DNA of 64,000 bases from the NCBI RefSeq assembly GCF_900172355.1, contig NZ_FWFZ01000006.1, positions 62,001-126,000 on the forward strand. Reading direction: 5' to 3'. How positions within the stretch are numbered: the stretch's first letter is position 1; each line of letters begins with the position of its first letter. Below are positions 36,533 to 45,452 of the stretch, in pieces. The translations under genes and the position numbers were made by a program. The notes below the pieces were generated by a model. The model was not told the origin of the DNA. It ran no database searches and saw only the letters and a list, made by a program, of their open reading frames with translations. This stretch comes from Roseisalinus antarcticus. Lineage in GTDB: Bacteria > Pseudomonadota > Alphaproteobacteria > Rhodobacterales > Rhodobacteraceae.

Positions 36533-37219
36533 ATGAAACGCTCCAAGATCAATCAGATCATGGCCGAAGCCGACGAGATGATCCGAGGGCACGGCTTTGC
36601 GCTGCCCCCGTTCGCCTATTGGTCCCCGGATGCCTTCCTGGCCCAGGCGGCCGCCGCGCGGCATGTGATCGACGCCCGCTGCGGCTGGGACATCACCGAT
36701 TACGGCGCCGGGCGTTATGACGAGATGGGCCTGTTCCTGTTCACCCTGCGCAACGGGCGGCTGGACGATCTGCTGCGCGGGCAGGGCATGTGCTATGCCG
36801 AGAAGCTGTTGATTTCAAAGCAGGATCAGCTGTCGCCCATGCATACTCACGTGATCAAGGCCGAGGACATCATCAACCGCGGCGGGGCCACGCTGGTGAT
36901 CGAGCTTTTCGGGTCCGACGACGACGGCAACTTTGCCACGGACCGGGGCGGCCGGGTGATGTGCGACGGGGTCGAGCGGGCCTATGCCCCCGGCGAAAAG
37001 CTGCGGTTTGCCCCGGGCGAAAGTGTGACATTGATGCCGGGAGACTGGCACGCGTTCTGGGGCGATGGCGGCGACGTGCTGATCGGCGAGGTCTCGACCG
37101 TCAACGACGACGAGACCGACAACTTTTTCCGCGAGCCGATCGGCCGCTTTTCGCAGATCGAGGAGGACGAGCCGCCGACTCACCTGCTGGTCAGCGACTA
37201 CGCGACCTGGCTGGGCTGA
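36533..37219 (+). CDS. D-lyxose/D-mannose ketol-isomerase (Lyx_isomer family)
   Basis: A 228-residue cupin-type sugar isomerase of the D-lyxose isomerase family, interconverting D-lyxose with D-xylulose and often D-mannose with D-fructose. Metal ligands are visible in PMHTHVIKAEDIIN (two His and a Glu) and in GDWHAFWGDG (His). The whole chain matches the family (KRSKINQIMAEADEMI, YAEKLLISKQDQLSPMHTH). GGAAGG lies 7 bases before ATG. No sugar transporter or kinase is adjacent. The stop codon lies in a 14-bp tandem duplication that contains the next gene's start. Confidence 0.9.
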   Translation: MKRSKINQIMAEADEMIRGHGFALPPFAYWSPDAFLAQAAAARHVIDARCGWDITDYGAGRYDEMGLFLFTLRNGRLDDLLRGQGMCYAEKLLISKQDQLSPMHTHVIKAEDIINRGGATLVIELFGSDDDGNFATDRGGRVMCDGVERAYAPGEKLRFAPGESVTLMPGDWHAFWGDGGDVLIGEVSTVNDDETDNFFREPIGRFSQIEEDEPPTHLLVSDYATWLG

Positions 37220-37238
37220 TGGGGCTGGGCTGATGGGG
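37211..37238 (+). repeat. 14-bp tandem duplication at a gene junction
   Basis: CTGGGCTGATGGGG occurs at 37211-37224 and again at 37225-37238. Each copy contains TGATG. The isomerase stop uses the first copy, and the following VOC gene starts at the ATG of the second. Confidence 0.92.
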
Positions 37239-37631
37239 CTGGGCCTGATCACCCTGGTGGTGCCGGATTACGACCCTGCGATCGACTACTTCACCCGTGC
37301 GCTGGGGTTCGAGCTGGTCGAGGATTCGCCGGCCGTCAGCTCTCGGGATCCCGGCCGCGAGAAGCGCTGGGTCGTGGTCAGGCCGCCCGGTGCGGGGGCC
37401 GCGCTGCTGCTGGCGCGGGCCGACAGCAAGGCCGAGCGCGCCCGGATCGGCGACCAGACCGGCGGGCGCGTGGGCTTTTTCATGGAAACTGACGATTTCG
37501 CCCGGGATCACGCGCATATGCTGGCCGAGGGCGTCGCCTTCCTGGAGGAGCCGCGGGTGGCGCCGTATGGCACGGTGGCCGTGTTCCGCGACATCTGCGG
37601 CAACCTCTGGGACCTGATCGAGCGGCGCTGA
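37233..37631 (+). CDS. VOC (glyoxalase/dioxygenase) superfamily protein
   Basis: A 132-residue vicinal-oxygen-chelate protein with the paired beta-alpha-beta-beta-beta modules: LVVPDYDPAIDYFTRALGFE at the start and VAPYGTVAVFRDICGNLWDL at the end. Such proteins include glyoxalases, lyases and resistance proteins; the substrate is not predictable here. The start is ATG 37233 in the second copy of a 14-bp duplication, and GATGGGGCTGGG upstream serves as the ribosome site. It is probably cotranscribed with the isomerase. Confidence 0.87.
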   Translation: MGLGLITLVVPDYDPAIDYFTRALGFELVEDSPAVSSRDPGREKRWVVVRPPGAGAALLLARADSKAERARIGDQTGGRVGFFMETDDFARDHAHMLAEGVAFLEEPRVAPYGTVAVFRDICGNLWDLIERR

Positions 37632-37636
37632 CCGGT

Positions 37637-38830
37637 TCAGGTGACGGCCGCGCGTTGGCGGAAGGCCGGCGTGTCCCACAGGGATGTCTCCATGATCTCG
37701 CCCAGCACCGCCACCGCGCGGTCGATGTCGCCCTCGTCGAGATAGAGCGGCGTGATGCCGAATCGCATGATGTCGGGGGCGCGGAAATCGCCGACCACCC
37801 CGCGCGAGATCGCGGCCTGCATCGCGGCGTAGCCCTCGGCGAACCGGAACGACACCTGGCTGCCGCGCTGGGCGGGGTCGCGGGGCGAGGCGAGCGTCAG
37901 GGCGGGGCAGGCGGCCTCCACCCCCGCGATGAAGCGGTCGGACAGCTGGATGGAGCGGGCCCGGACCTCGGCCATCGTGACCATGTCGTAGATGTCGAGG
38001 GCGGCGTCGAGCGCGGCGAGCTGGATGATCGGGGGCGTGCCCACGCGCATGCGCTCGATTCCCGCGCCGGGCCGGTAGCCCAGGTCGAAATCGAACGGCG
38101 CCGCGTGCCCCAGCCAGCCCGAAAGCGCCGGCACCGCCTGGTTGGCGAAGCGGGGGGCCACGTGGATGAAGGCCGGCGCCCCCGGCCCGCCGTTGAGATA
38201 CTTGTAAGTGCAGCCCACCGCGAAATCGGCGTCGCCCGCGGTCACGTCGACCTCGAGTGCGCCGGCCGAATGGGCGAGATCCCAGATCGCCAGCGCGCCG
38301 GCCGCATGGGCACGGGCGGTCAGGGCGGGCATGTCGTGCCGGCGGCCGGTGCGGTAATCCACCTCGGTCAGCATGAGCACGGCGACCTCTTCGGTGATCG
38401 CCCCGGCGACGTCCTCGGGGGGGACCACCCGCAATTCCAGGCCCTGGCCGAGCATCTTGACCAGCCCTTCGGCCATGTAGAGATCGGAGGGGAAGTTGCC
38501 GCTGTCGGACAGGATCACCTTTCGGTCCGGCCGCAGCGCCAGCGCCGAGGCCAACGCCTGGTAGACCTTGACCGACAGCGTGTCGCCGAGGACCGTGGTG
38601 CCGGGCGGCGCCCCGATCAGCCGGCCGATCCGGTCGCCGATGCGCAGGGGCGAGGCCATCCAGCCGGCGCGATTCCAGCCGGTGATGACCAGTTCGCCCC
38701 ATTCCTCGCTCAGCATCGATTCGACCCGTCGGGGCACGGATTTCGGCAGGGGCCCCAGTGAGTTGCCGTCGAGATAGGTGATCGCATCGGGCAGGTGAAA
38801 CAGCGCCTTGGTGGCGGCGAAATCGGTCAT
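37637..38830 (-). CDS. kynU: Kynureninase
   Basis: A 397-residue PLP enzyme that cleaves L-kynurenine (or 3-hydroxykynurenine) to anthranilate and alanine in tryptophan breakdown. Family segments are ITYLDGNSLGPLPKSVP, ILSDSGNFPSDLYMAEGL, WDLAHSAGALEVDV and the PLP lysine Lys210 in GCTYKYLNGGPGAP. The length is slightly under the usual 405-420. No tryptophan dioxygenase or formamidase gene is adjacent. The 26-bp direct duplication upstream (38866-38917) lies in its leader. Confidence 0.93.
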   Translation of the reverse strand: MTDFAATKALFHLPDAITYLDGNSLGPLPKSVPRRVESMLSEEWGELVITGWNRAGWMASPLRIGDRIGRLIGAPPGTTVLGDTLSVKVYQALASALALRPDRKVILSDSGNFPSDLYMAEGLVKMLGQGLELRVVPPEDVAGAITEEVAVLMLTEVDYRTGRRHDMPALTARAHAAGALAIWDLAHSAGALEVDVTAGDADFAVGCTYKYLNGGPGAPAFIHVAPRFANQAVPALSGWLGHAAPFDFDLGYRPGAGIERMRVGTPPIIQLAALDAALDIYDMVTMAEVRARSIQLSDRFIAGVEAACPALTLASPRDPAQRGSQVSFRFAEGYAAMQAAISRGVVGDFRAPDIMRFGITPLYLDEGDIDRAVAVLGEIMETSLWDTPAFRQRAAVT

Positions 38831-38865
38831 GGGGGGCTCCTTGAGGTCGGGGGCGACCCTATTTC

Positions 38866-38917
38866 CCCGGACGCCGGGCGCAAGGGGGTCGCCCGGACGC
38901 CGGGCGCAAGGGGGTCG
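38866..38917. repeat. Perfect 26-bp tandem duplication
   Basis: 38866-38891 is repeated exactly at 38892-38917 (unit beginning CCCGGACGCCGGGCGC). It lies between the divergent kynureninase and methyltransferase genes, 36 bases upstream of kynU. Confidence 0.93.
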
Positions 38918-38964
38918 ACAGCCGCGGGGCCGCGTGGTTCGGTCGGCACGCGAAGGAGCTGCCT

Positions 38965-39426
38965 ATGCCGAAGATGCCGCTTTGGAAATGGATCGACATA
39001 CCGCCGGTCTGGCTGCTGGCGCATCTGTTGGGCGCCTGGCAGATCCGGCAGTTGTCGCTGCCGGGTTTCGGTGGGCCATGGGCGGATTTCGCGGGCGGGC
39101 TGCTGGTCGGCGGCGGGCTGATCCTGATGGGGCTCGCGCTGATCGAGCTGCGCAAGGGACAGACGACTCCGATCCCGCACCAGCAGGCCGACCACCTGGT
39201 GCAGACAGGTATCTACCGTCGCAGCCGCAATCCGATCTACCTCGGCGACGCGCTGCTGCTGACGGGGGTGATCCTCTACTGGGGCGTCGCCCCGGCGCTG
39301 TTGCTGGTGCCGCTATTCGTTACGATCATCACGCGGCGCTTCATCCTGCCCGAGGAAGACGCGCTGCGGCGCAAGTTCCGCAAGGAGTTCTTTCGCTACA
39401 CCCAGCGCACCAGGCGCTGGATCTGA
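38965..39426 (+). CDS. Membrane methyltransferase of the ICMT/PEMT type
   Basis: A 153-residue integral membrane protein with about four hydrophobic helices and the family core TGIYRRSRNPIYLGDALLL, then EEDALRRKFRKEFFRYTQRT. This is the isoprenylcysteine carboxyl methyltransferase/phospholipid methyltransferase-like group, which uses S-adenosylmethionine at the membrane. Bacterial members mostly have unknown substrates. The ATG follows GAAGGAGCTGCC. It stands alone before the pntAB operon. Confidence 0.85.
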   Translation: MPKMPLWKWIDIPPVWLLAHLLGAWQIRQLSLPGFGGPWADFAGGLLVGGGLILMGLALIELRKGQTTPIPHQQADHLVQTGIYRRSRNPIYLGDALLLTGVILYWGVAPALLLVPLFVTIITRRFILPEEDALRRKFRKEFFRYTQRTRRWI

Positions 39427-39482
39427 GGGGCGATCCGGCTGTCAAGTCACGCACATAGGTTGTGCAATCGTTCGCACAGCCC

Positions 39483-39509
39483 TTGTGAAACATTCTGTCG
39501 CACTATACT
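39483..39509 (+). promoter_or_regulatory. Candidate promoter of pntAB
   Basis: TTGTGA (39483-39488) and TATACT (39504-39509) are separated by 15 bases, about 30 bases before the pntA start. Both resemble sigma-70 elements, though the spacing is short. Confidence 0.4.
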
Positions 39510-39539
39510 CCGTTCTGACGTCTAGAAGATGTGAGGGGG

Positions 39540-41120
39540 ATGACCGTGAAAATCGGCGCACCGAAGGAAATCATGCCTGGCGAAGCGCGGGTGGCCATGA
39601 CGCCAGCCTCGGCCAAGGAACTTCAGAAGCTCGGACATGAATGCATGATCGAGGCGGGCGCGGGGATGCGCGCCGGCTTTACCGACACGGCCTATTCCGA
39701 GGCCGGGGTCGAGGTCGTGGACAGCGCCGATTCGCTCTGGTCCGCCGCGGAGGTGGTCGCCAAGGTGCGCCCGCCCACGGATGAAGAGGCCGCGAAGCTG
39801 CGCGAGGGCCAGCTTCTGATCTCGTTCTTCTGGCCCGCCCAGAACGAAGCGCTGATGGAAAAGGCCAAGGACGCCGGCGCGTCGGTCATCGCCATGGACA
39901 TGGTGCCGCGCATCAGCCGCGCCCAGAAGATGGACGCGCTGTCGTCGATGGCCAATATCGCGGGCTACCGCGCCGTCATCGAGGCCGGCAACAACTTCGG
40001 CCGGTTCTTCACCGGCCAGGTCACCGCCGCGGGCAAGGTTCCGCCGGCCACGGTGCTGATCGTGGGCGCGGGTGTCGCCGGCCTTGCCGCGATCGGCACC
40101 TCGACCTCGCTGGGCGCGATTACCTATGCCTTCGACGTACGCCCCGAAGTGGCCGAGCAGATCGAGAGCATGGGCGCCGAATTCGTCTTTCTCGACTTCG
40201 ATGAGAGCTCGCAAGACGGCTCCGCCACCGGCGGCTATGCCGCGCCTTCAAGCCCCGAATTTCAGGAAAAACAGCTTGAGAAGTTCCGAGAGCTTGCCCC
40301 GGACATCGACATCGTCATCACCACGGCCCTGATCCCGGGCCGGCCTGCGCCCAAGCTCTGGACCAAGGACATGGTCGAGATGATGAAGCCGGGCTCGGTC
40401 GTCATCGACCTTGCGGCCGAGCGCGGCGGCAATTGCGAGCTGACCGTGATGGACGAGAAGATCGTCAGCGAGAACGGCGTGACCATCGTCGGCTACACCG
40501 ATTTCCCCAGCCGGATGTCGACGCAGAGCTCCACGCTCTATGCCACCAACATCCGCCACATGATGACCGACCTCACGCCGGACAAGGACGGCGTCATCAA
40601 CCAGAACATGGAAGATGACGTGATCCGCGGCGCCACGGTCGTCCATGCCCGAGAGATCACTTTCCCGCCGCCGCCACCCAAGGTGAAGGCGATCGCGGCG
40701 GCCCCGAAGAAGGACAAGCCCAAGGAGCTGACGCCGGAAGAGAAACGCGCCCAGGAAGTGGCCGCGTTCAAGGCGCAGACCCGAAGCCAGGTGACATTGC
40801 TGGCTGTCGGCGGGGCGTTGCTGCTGTTGCTTGGGCTCTACGCGCCCGCCAGCTTCATGCAGCATTTCATCGTCTTCGTGCTGGCGATCTTCGTGGGGTT
40901 CCAGGTGATCTGGGGCGTCGCCCATTCACTGCACACGCCGCTCATGGCCGTGACCAACGGTATCTCGTCGATCATCATCGTCGGCGCCCTGATGCAGATC
41001 GGATCGGGCAGCTGGCTGGTGGTCCTGCTGGCAGCGCTCAGCGTTTTCATGGCCGGGATCAACATCTTCGGCGGTTTCCTCGTGACACGGCGCATGCTTG
41101 CCATGTTCCAGAAATCCTAA
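39540..41120 (+). CDS. pntA: Proton-translocating NAD(P) transhydrogenase subunit alpha
   Basis: PntA carries the NAD(H)-binding domain I and the first membrane helices of the enzyme, which uses the proton gradient to make NADPH. The 526-residue chain has [20 protein letters not shown] at the start and the nucleotide-binding [15 protein letters not shown]. Four membrane helices follow at the C-terminus (from [17 protein letters not shown]). The membrane part is fused in this alpha subunit rather than split as a PntAB protein. ATG 39540 follows GAGGGGG. pntB starts 12 bases after the stop. Confidence 0.96.
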   Translation: MTVKIGAPKEIMPGEARVAMTPASAKELQKLGHECMIEAGAGMRAGFTDTAYSEAGVEVVDSADSLWSAAEVVAKVRPPTDEEAAKLREGQLLISFFWPAQNEALMEKAKDAGASVIAMDMVPRISRAQKMDALSSMANIAGYRAVIEAGNNFGRFFTGQVTAAGKVPPATVLIVGAGVAGLAAIGTSTSLGAITYAFDVRPEVAEQIESMGAEFVFLDFDESSQDGSATGGYAAPSSPEFQEKQLEKFRELAPDIDIVITTALIPGRPAPKLWTKDMVEMMKPGSVVIDLAAERGGNCELTVMDEKIVSENGVTIVGYTDFPSRMSTQSSTLYATNIRHMMTDLTPDKDGVINQNMEDDVIRGATVVHAREITFPPPPPKVKAIAAAPKKDKPKELTPEEKRAQEVAAFKAQTRSQVTLLAVGGALLLLLGLYAPASFMQHFIVFVLAIFVGFQVIWGVAHSLHTPLMAVTNGISSIIIVGALMQIGSGSWLVVLLAALSVFMAGINIFGGFLVTRRMLAMFQKS

Positions 41121-41132
41121 GGGGCAGGGCTT

Positions 41133-42575
41133 ATGGACTACGGATTCACCACCGCGGCCTATGTTGTCGCCGCCGTTCTCTTCATCCTGTCGCTGGGCGG
41201 GTTGTCCAACCAGGAAAGCGCCAAGCGAGCCGTCTGGTACGGGATCGCCGGCATGGCGCTGGCCGTCGTCGCCACGCTGGCGGGACCCGGCTCGGGCTTC
41301 TGGCTGCTGTCCCTGATCCTGATCGCGGGGGGCGCCGTCATCGGCGTCACGCTGGCGCGGCGGGTTGAAATGACCCAGATGCCCGAACTCGTGGCGGGCA
41401 TGCATGCGCTGGTCGGTCTTGCGGCGGTCTTCGTCGGTTTCAACGCCGACCTCATGATCGACCGCGCCCATCTGGCGAACGAGGCCGGGCCCGACGCGGT
41501 CGCCGCGCTCGGCGTGTTCGGACAGCTTGTCGCCAAGAAGACCATGGTCGAGATCAACATCCTGCGGGTCGAGCTCTTCCTCGGCGTCTTCATCGGGGCC
41601 GTGACCTTTACCGGTTCGGTGATCGCCTACGGCAAGCTGTCGGGGCGCGTCAGCTCGGCCGCCACCAAGCTGCCGGGCGGGCATTTGCTGAATGCGGCGG
41701 CTGCCGCGGCGGCGGTGCTCTGCCTCATCTGGTACATGGCCTCGGGCGGCACTCTCCCGCTGGTCCTGATGACGCTGGTTGCGCTCTTCATCGGCTACCA
41801 CCTCATCATGGGGATCGGCGGTGCGGACATGCCCGTCGTGGTCTCGATGCTGAACAGCTATTCCGGCTGGGCCGCGGCGGCGATCGGCTTTTCGCTCGGC
41901 AATGACCTTCTCATCGTGGTCGGCGCGCTGGTGGGCTCTTCGGGTGCGATCCTCAGCTACATCATGTGCAAGGCGATGAACCGGTCGTTCGTCTCGGTGA
42001 TCCTCGGCGGCTTCGGCAGTGCCGGCGGCCCCGCGCAGGAGATCGACGGCGAACAGATCGCCATCGACGCCGACGGCGTGGCCGGTGCGCTCGACGAGGC
42101 GGACAGCGTCATCATCATCCCGGGCTACGGCATGGCCGTCGCCCAGGCGCAGCAGAACGTGGCCGAGCTGACCCGGCGTCTGCGGGCCAAGGGCAAGCAG
42201 GTGCGCTTTGCCATCCACCCCGTCGCGGGCCGTCTGCCCGGGCACATGAACGTGCTGCTGGCCGAGGCGAAGGTCCCCTATGACATCGTCCTCGAGATGG
42301 ACGAGATCAACGATGACTTCCCCGACACCGACGTGGCCATCGTCATCGGCTCCAACGACATCGTGAACCCGGCGGCGCAGGAGGATCCAAATTCCCCCAT
42401 CGCCGGGATGCCGGTGCTGGAGTGCTGGAAGGCCAAGCAGGTGTTCGTCTCCAAGCGGGGGCAGGGCACCGGCTATTCCGGGATCGAGAACCCGCTGTTC
42501 TTCAAGGAGAACACCCGAATGTTCTACGGCGACGCGAAATCCTCGCTGCAGGAGCTTCTGAACCGGATCACCTGA
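41133..42575 (+). CDS. pntB: Proton-translocating NAD(P) transhydrogenase subunit beta
   Basis: A 480-residue PntB: about nine membrane helices in the N-terminal 270 residues and a soluble C-terminal NADP(H)-binding domain III ([57 protein letters not shown]). With PntA it couples inward proton flow to hydride transfer from NADH to NADP. The 12-base gap from pntA and AAGGGGCAGGG upstream indicate an operon. A hairpin terminator follows 25 bases after the stop. Confidence 0.97.
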   Translation: MDYGFTTAAYVVAAVLFILSLGGLSNQESAKRAVWYGIAGMALAVVATLAGPGSGFWLLSLILIAGGAVIGVTLARRVEMTQMPELVAGMHALVGLAAVFVGFNADLMIDRAHLANEAGPDAVAALGVFGQLVAKKTMVEINILRVELFLGVFIGAVTFTGSVIAYGKLSGRVSSAATKLPGGHLLNAAAAAAAVLCLIWYMASGGTLPLVLMTLVALFIGYHLIMGIGGADMPVVVSMLNSYSGWAAAAIGFSLGNDLLIVVGALVGSSGAILSYIMCKAMNRSFVSVILGGFGSAGGPAQEIDGEQIAIDADGVAGALDEADSVIIIPGYGMAVAQAQQNVAELTRRLRAKGKQVRFAIHPVAGRLPGHMNVLLAEAKVPYDIVLEMDEINDDFPDTDVAIVIGSNDIVNPAAQEDPNSPIAGMPVLECWKAKQVFVSKRGQGTGYSGIENPLFFKENTRMFYGDAKSSLQELLNRIT

Positions 42576-42599
42576 GCCGCAGTCCACGCGGCAATCGTC

Positions 42600-42625
42600 C
42601 AACGCCCGCCCTTCGGCGGGCGTTG
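42600..42625 (+). terminator. Terminator hairpin after pntB
   Basis: CAACGCCCGCC (42600-42610) pairs perfectly with GGCGGGCGTTG (42615-42625) around a CTTC tetraloop. The following TGCGTT is only weakly U-rich. Confidence 0.75.
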
Positions 42626-42746
42626 TGCGTTCCGGCCATGGGCGGGACCGTGCCGATTCCCTCGCCTCGCGCCAAAAGTTATCCACAGGCGCGTCCGGTG
42701 GGGTTAGGCTGTAGGGACAGGCAAACCGGACAAGAAGAGGCACATC

Positions 42747-43268
42747 ATGCGCGCAGTCCTACTCTCCTCGATATTCACGCTCACCTTTCCGGCCGGCATG
42801 GCCCTGGCCCAGGACGATTCCGGCTGGGAGCTTCGGGCCGGGCTGACCCGGGCCTCGGCCTCGGTCTGCAGCACCGGCGGCGCCTGTTTCGGCGTGACCT
42901 GCGCCGGTGCTGCGGGCTGGACACCCGCCTGGTTCGTCGAGGTCGAGGCGATCTCGGACGCGCCGCCCGCCGACCCGATCCTGGCGATCCGCACCGAAGG
43001 CACCGCCAGCGAGCGCTTTGCGCTGACCTCGCTGAGCGAGGCGGCCGGCGGGGACGCGGTCATCAAGCGCTACGAGGGCCGGATCGTGTCGGACGACGAC
43101 GCCTTGCTCTCGGCGCTTCAGTCGGGCGAGGGCGTCGTGGTCGATCCGGGCCGGGATTTCGCCCTGGCCGAGTTTTCCCTGCGCGGCTCGCGCTGGGCGG
43201 TCAGCGCGGCGCTGGATCTGTGCGACGAGGGCGGACCGGACGCGGCGCAGGCGGCCCCCGCGGAATAG
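42747..43268 (+). CDS. Secreted protein, unknown
   Basis: A 173-residue protein with a signal sequence ending in AGMALAQDD. The mature part contains four cysteines (VCSTGGACFGVTCAG and DLCDEGG), so disulfides in the periplasm are likely. AGAAGAGG precedes the ATG. The family is not recognised. The last residues are Ala/Pro-rich. It lies upstream of a VOC protein with a 36-base gap; a functional link is not evident. Confidence 0.75.
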   Translation: MRAVLLSSIFTLTFPAGMALAQDDSGWELRAGLTRASASVCSTGGACFGVTCAGAAGWTPAWFVEVEAISDAPPADPILAIRTEGTASERFALTSLSEAAGGDAVIKRYEGRIVSDDDALLSALQSGEGVVVDPGRDFALAEFSLRGSRWAVSAALDLCDEGGPDAAQAAPAE

Positions 43269-43304
43269 GTCGCCGCGGGGCGCGGGCCTTGCTAGGATAG
43301 GGCC

Positions 43305-43679
43305 ATGGAAAAAGTGACAGGCATTGGCGGCGTCTTCTTTCGGGCCGCCGCCCCGGCCACGCTCGCCGCGTGGTATCGGGATCATCTGGGCGTCGATCCG
43401 GTGTCCGAAACCGGCGCCTGGACGCAGACGGCCGGGCCGACCGTCTTTGCGCCGTTTTCGCAAGACACCACCTATTTCGGCGACCCGGCACAGGCCTTCA
43501 TGATCAACTTTCGCGTGGCCGACCTTGCCGCGATGATCGCCCAGCTGGAGGCGGCCGGTATCACCGTCGAGACCCGCGCGGATTGGGACAGCCCCGAGAT
43601 CGGCCGCTTCGCCCGCATCCACGACCCCGAAGGCAACCCGATCGAATTGTGGGAGCCCGCGGCCGGCGCCGGCGCCTAG
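43305..43679 (+). CDS. VOC superfamily protein (glyoxalase-like)
   Basis: A 124-residue VOC-fold protein: GIGGVFFRAAAPATLAAWYR, DHLGVDPVSE, then FARIHDPEGNPIELWEP, the canonical C-terminal strand with a metal-ligand glutamate in IELWEP. It is related to glyoxalase/bleomycin-resistance-like proteins; the substrate is unknown. It is a different subfamily from the VOC protein at 37233. Confidence 0.87.
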   Translation: MEKVTGIGGVFFRAAAPATLAAWYRDHLGVDPVSETGAWTQTAGPTVFAPFSQDTTYFGDPAQAFMINFRVADLAAMIAQLEAAGITVETRADWDSPEIGRFARIHDPEGNPIELWEPAAGAGA

Positions 43680-43710
43680 CCCGCGCCATGCGCCGATTGA
43701 GTGTGGCGGG

Positions 43711-45249
43711 TCAGCCGCCGTCGTACCACCGCGTCCGGTAAAGGTCGAACCGCCGGTCGCGCAGGTTGCGGACAGAGCCCTGCGCCCGCGCCCAGCTGAC
43801 GGTAGCCAGGTTCAGGTCGGCGACGATCAGCATCTCCACATTCTCCGACGCCTCGGCCGCGATGCCGTCACGGGCGAAGGGAAAGTCGCAGGGCGTCAGG
43901 ATCGCCGCCTTGGAATACTGGATGTCGATGTTCGACACATTGTCCAGATTGCCGGTCATGCCGGAGGTCACCACATAGCACTGGTTCTCGATCGCGCGGG
44001 CCTGGCTGCAATAGCGCACCCGCAGGTGGCCGTGCACGGTGTCGGTATTCTGTGGCACGAAGAGGATCCGCGCCCCTTCGTCCGAAAGCCGGCGGGCAAG
44101 TTCCGGGAACTCGGCGTCATAGCAGACCATCACGCCGATCGGCCCGCAATCGGTGGGGATCACGTCGACCACGTCCCCGCCCTTGATGTTGAACGAGGCC
44201 CGTTCGTCCGGGGTGGGGTGGATCTTGTCCTGGGTGTGCACCGTGCCGTCGCGCAGGAAGACGTGGCAGACGTTGTAGATGTCGTCGCCGCGCTTCACCG
44301 GGTGGCTGCCGGCCACGATGTTGATGGCGCGGGCGATGGCCATGTCGCGCAGGCGGCTGATGAATTCCTCGGTGAAGGTGGTGGCCCGATCGATCGCCTC
44401 CAGCGGCGGCAGCTCGACCCCGTCGCAGGACAGAAGCTGCAGCGAGAAATACTCCGGCAGCAGCACGAAATCGGCCCCGTATTCCGAGGCGATGTTCACG
44501 AAGTAGTCGACGTTGCGGTAGAAATCCTCCGGGTCGGACAGCGTCGCGGCCTTCAGCTGGACCGAGGCCACCCGCACCTGTTCCGGATCGCGCCGGGTCA
44601 GGGGCTGGTCGTCGGCCCAGTCGCCCGCATGCGGGTTGCGCCAGACCATCAGCACCGCGTGCCCGCCCGAGGCCAGGTCCTCGGGGGCATAGTTCCTGAG
44701 CAGCAGCAGCGGCTCGAATCCCGCCTTGGCCTGGAACGACAGCACCGGGTCGCGCAGGTCGCCGTCGCGCACCGCCTCGAAATAGCTTTGCGGGTCGGGA
44801 TGGGCCTTGCGCTGCCGGCGATAGCCCGGGATCCGGCCGCCGAAGGCAATGCCCTTCAACCCGCGCTCCAGGCAGAGCCGTTCGCGCGCCTGATAGAGCC
44901 GCTTGCCGATCCGCAGCCGGCGATGGTCGGGCGAGACCATGACCTCCATCCCGTAAAGCCAGTCGCCGCCCGCGAAGAACTGCGAGCCGTAGCCGCCGCC
45001 GGAGATCTCGTCCCACGTGTGCTGGCTCAGCGCCGTGCGCTCGCGCACCAGGGTCGAGGCGGCATAGCCCACGACGGTGCCGCCGTAGGTCGCAACGAAC
45101 ACGCCGTCGGGGAAGGCGTGGATCTGGCCCAGGATCTGGCCCCGGGTATAGGGCGGCTCTTCGGGATAGACCCGGGCAGACAGCGCGACGATACCGTCCA
45201 CGTGGCTGAGGTCGGCGGCGATCACGTCAAGGCGGGGTTTTTGCTGCAA
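43711..45249 (-). CDS. GNAT acetyltransferase-nitrilase fusion protein
   Basis: A 512-residue two-domain protein. Residues 1-200 are a GNAT-type N-acyltransferase (YGMEVMVSPDHRRLRIGKRL is the acyl-CoA pocket). Residues 225-500 are a carbon-nitrogen hydrolase (nitrilase superfamily) with the Glu-Lys-Cys triad in FVLLPEYFSLQ, HTQDKIHPTPDE and VMVCYDAEFPELARR. This fusion recurs in bacteria (YhcX-like proteins), but its substrate is unknown. It is divergent from the protease Do gene. The amidase probably acts on an N-acyl or amide small molecule; this is inference. Confidence 0.9.
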   Translation of the reverse strand: MQQKPRLDVIAADLSHVDGIVALSARVYPEEPPYTRGQILGQIHAFPDGVFVATYGGTVVGYAASTLVRERTALSQHTWDEISGGGYGSQFFAGGDWLYGMEVMVSPDHRRLRIGKRLYQARERLCLERGLKGIAFGGRIPGYRRQRKAHPDPQSYFEAVRDGDLRDPVLSFQAKAGFEPLLLLRNYAPEDLASGGHAVLMVWRNPHAGDWADDQPLTRRDPEQVRVASVQLKAATLSDPEDFYRNVDYFVNIASEYGADFVLLPEYFSLQLLSCDGVELPPLEAIDRATTFTEEFISRLRDMAIARAINIVAGSHPVKRGDDIYNVCHVFLRDGTVHTQDKIHPTPDERASFNIKGGDVVDVIPTDCGPIGVMVCYDAEFPELARRLSDEGARILFVPQNTDTVHGHLRVRYCSQARAIENQCYVVTSGMTGNLDNVSNIDIQYSKAAILTPCDFPFARDGIAAEASENVEMLIVADLNLATVSWARAQGSVRNLRDRRFDLYRTRWYDGG

Positions 45250-45362
45250 GAGCCTTCCTTTCCGGCGGTTTACCCCTTCTTTGCCATGAGATGGCAGGAT
45301 GCAAGGGCGGGCTCGGGGGATCGCGGCGCTGTCACGGTCCGGTGACGGCGCGTGCGTTTTGT

Positions 45363-45390
45363 TTGAGTTGCACTCATTTCGTCATAGATA
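45363..45390 (+). promoter_or_regulatory. Candidate promoter of the protease Do gene
   Basis: TTGAGT (45363-45368) and TAGATA (45385-45390) with a 16-base spacer lie about 60 bases before the GTG start. This is the most AT-rich part of the spacer. Confidence 0.35.
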
Positions 45391-45452
45391 CAGTGTCGAT
45401 ACACGGGCCGGGGTCGATCCCGACCAATCCATCAGAACCAGGAGACCCATCC

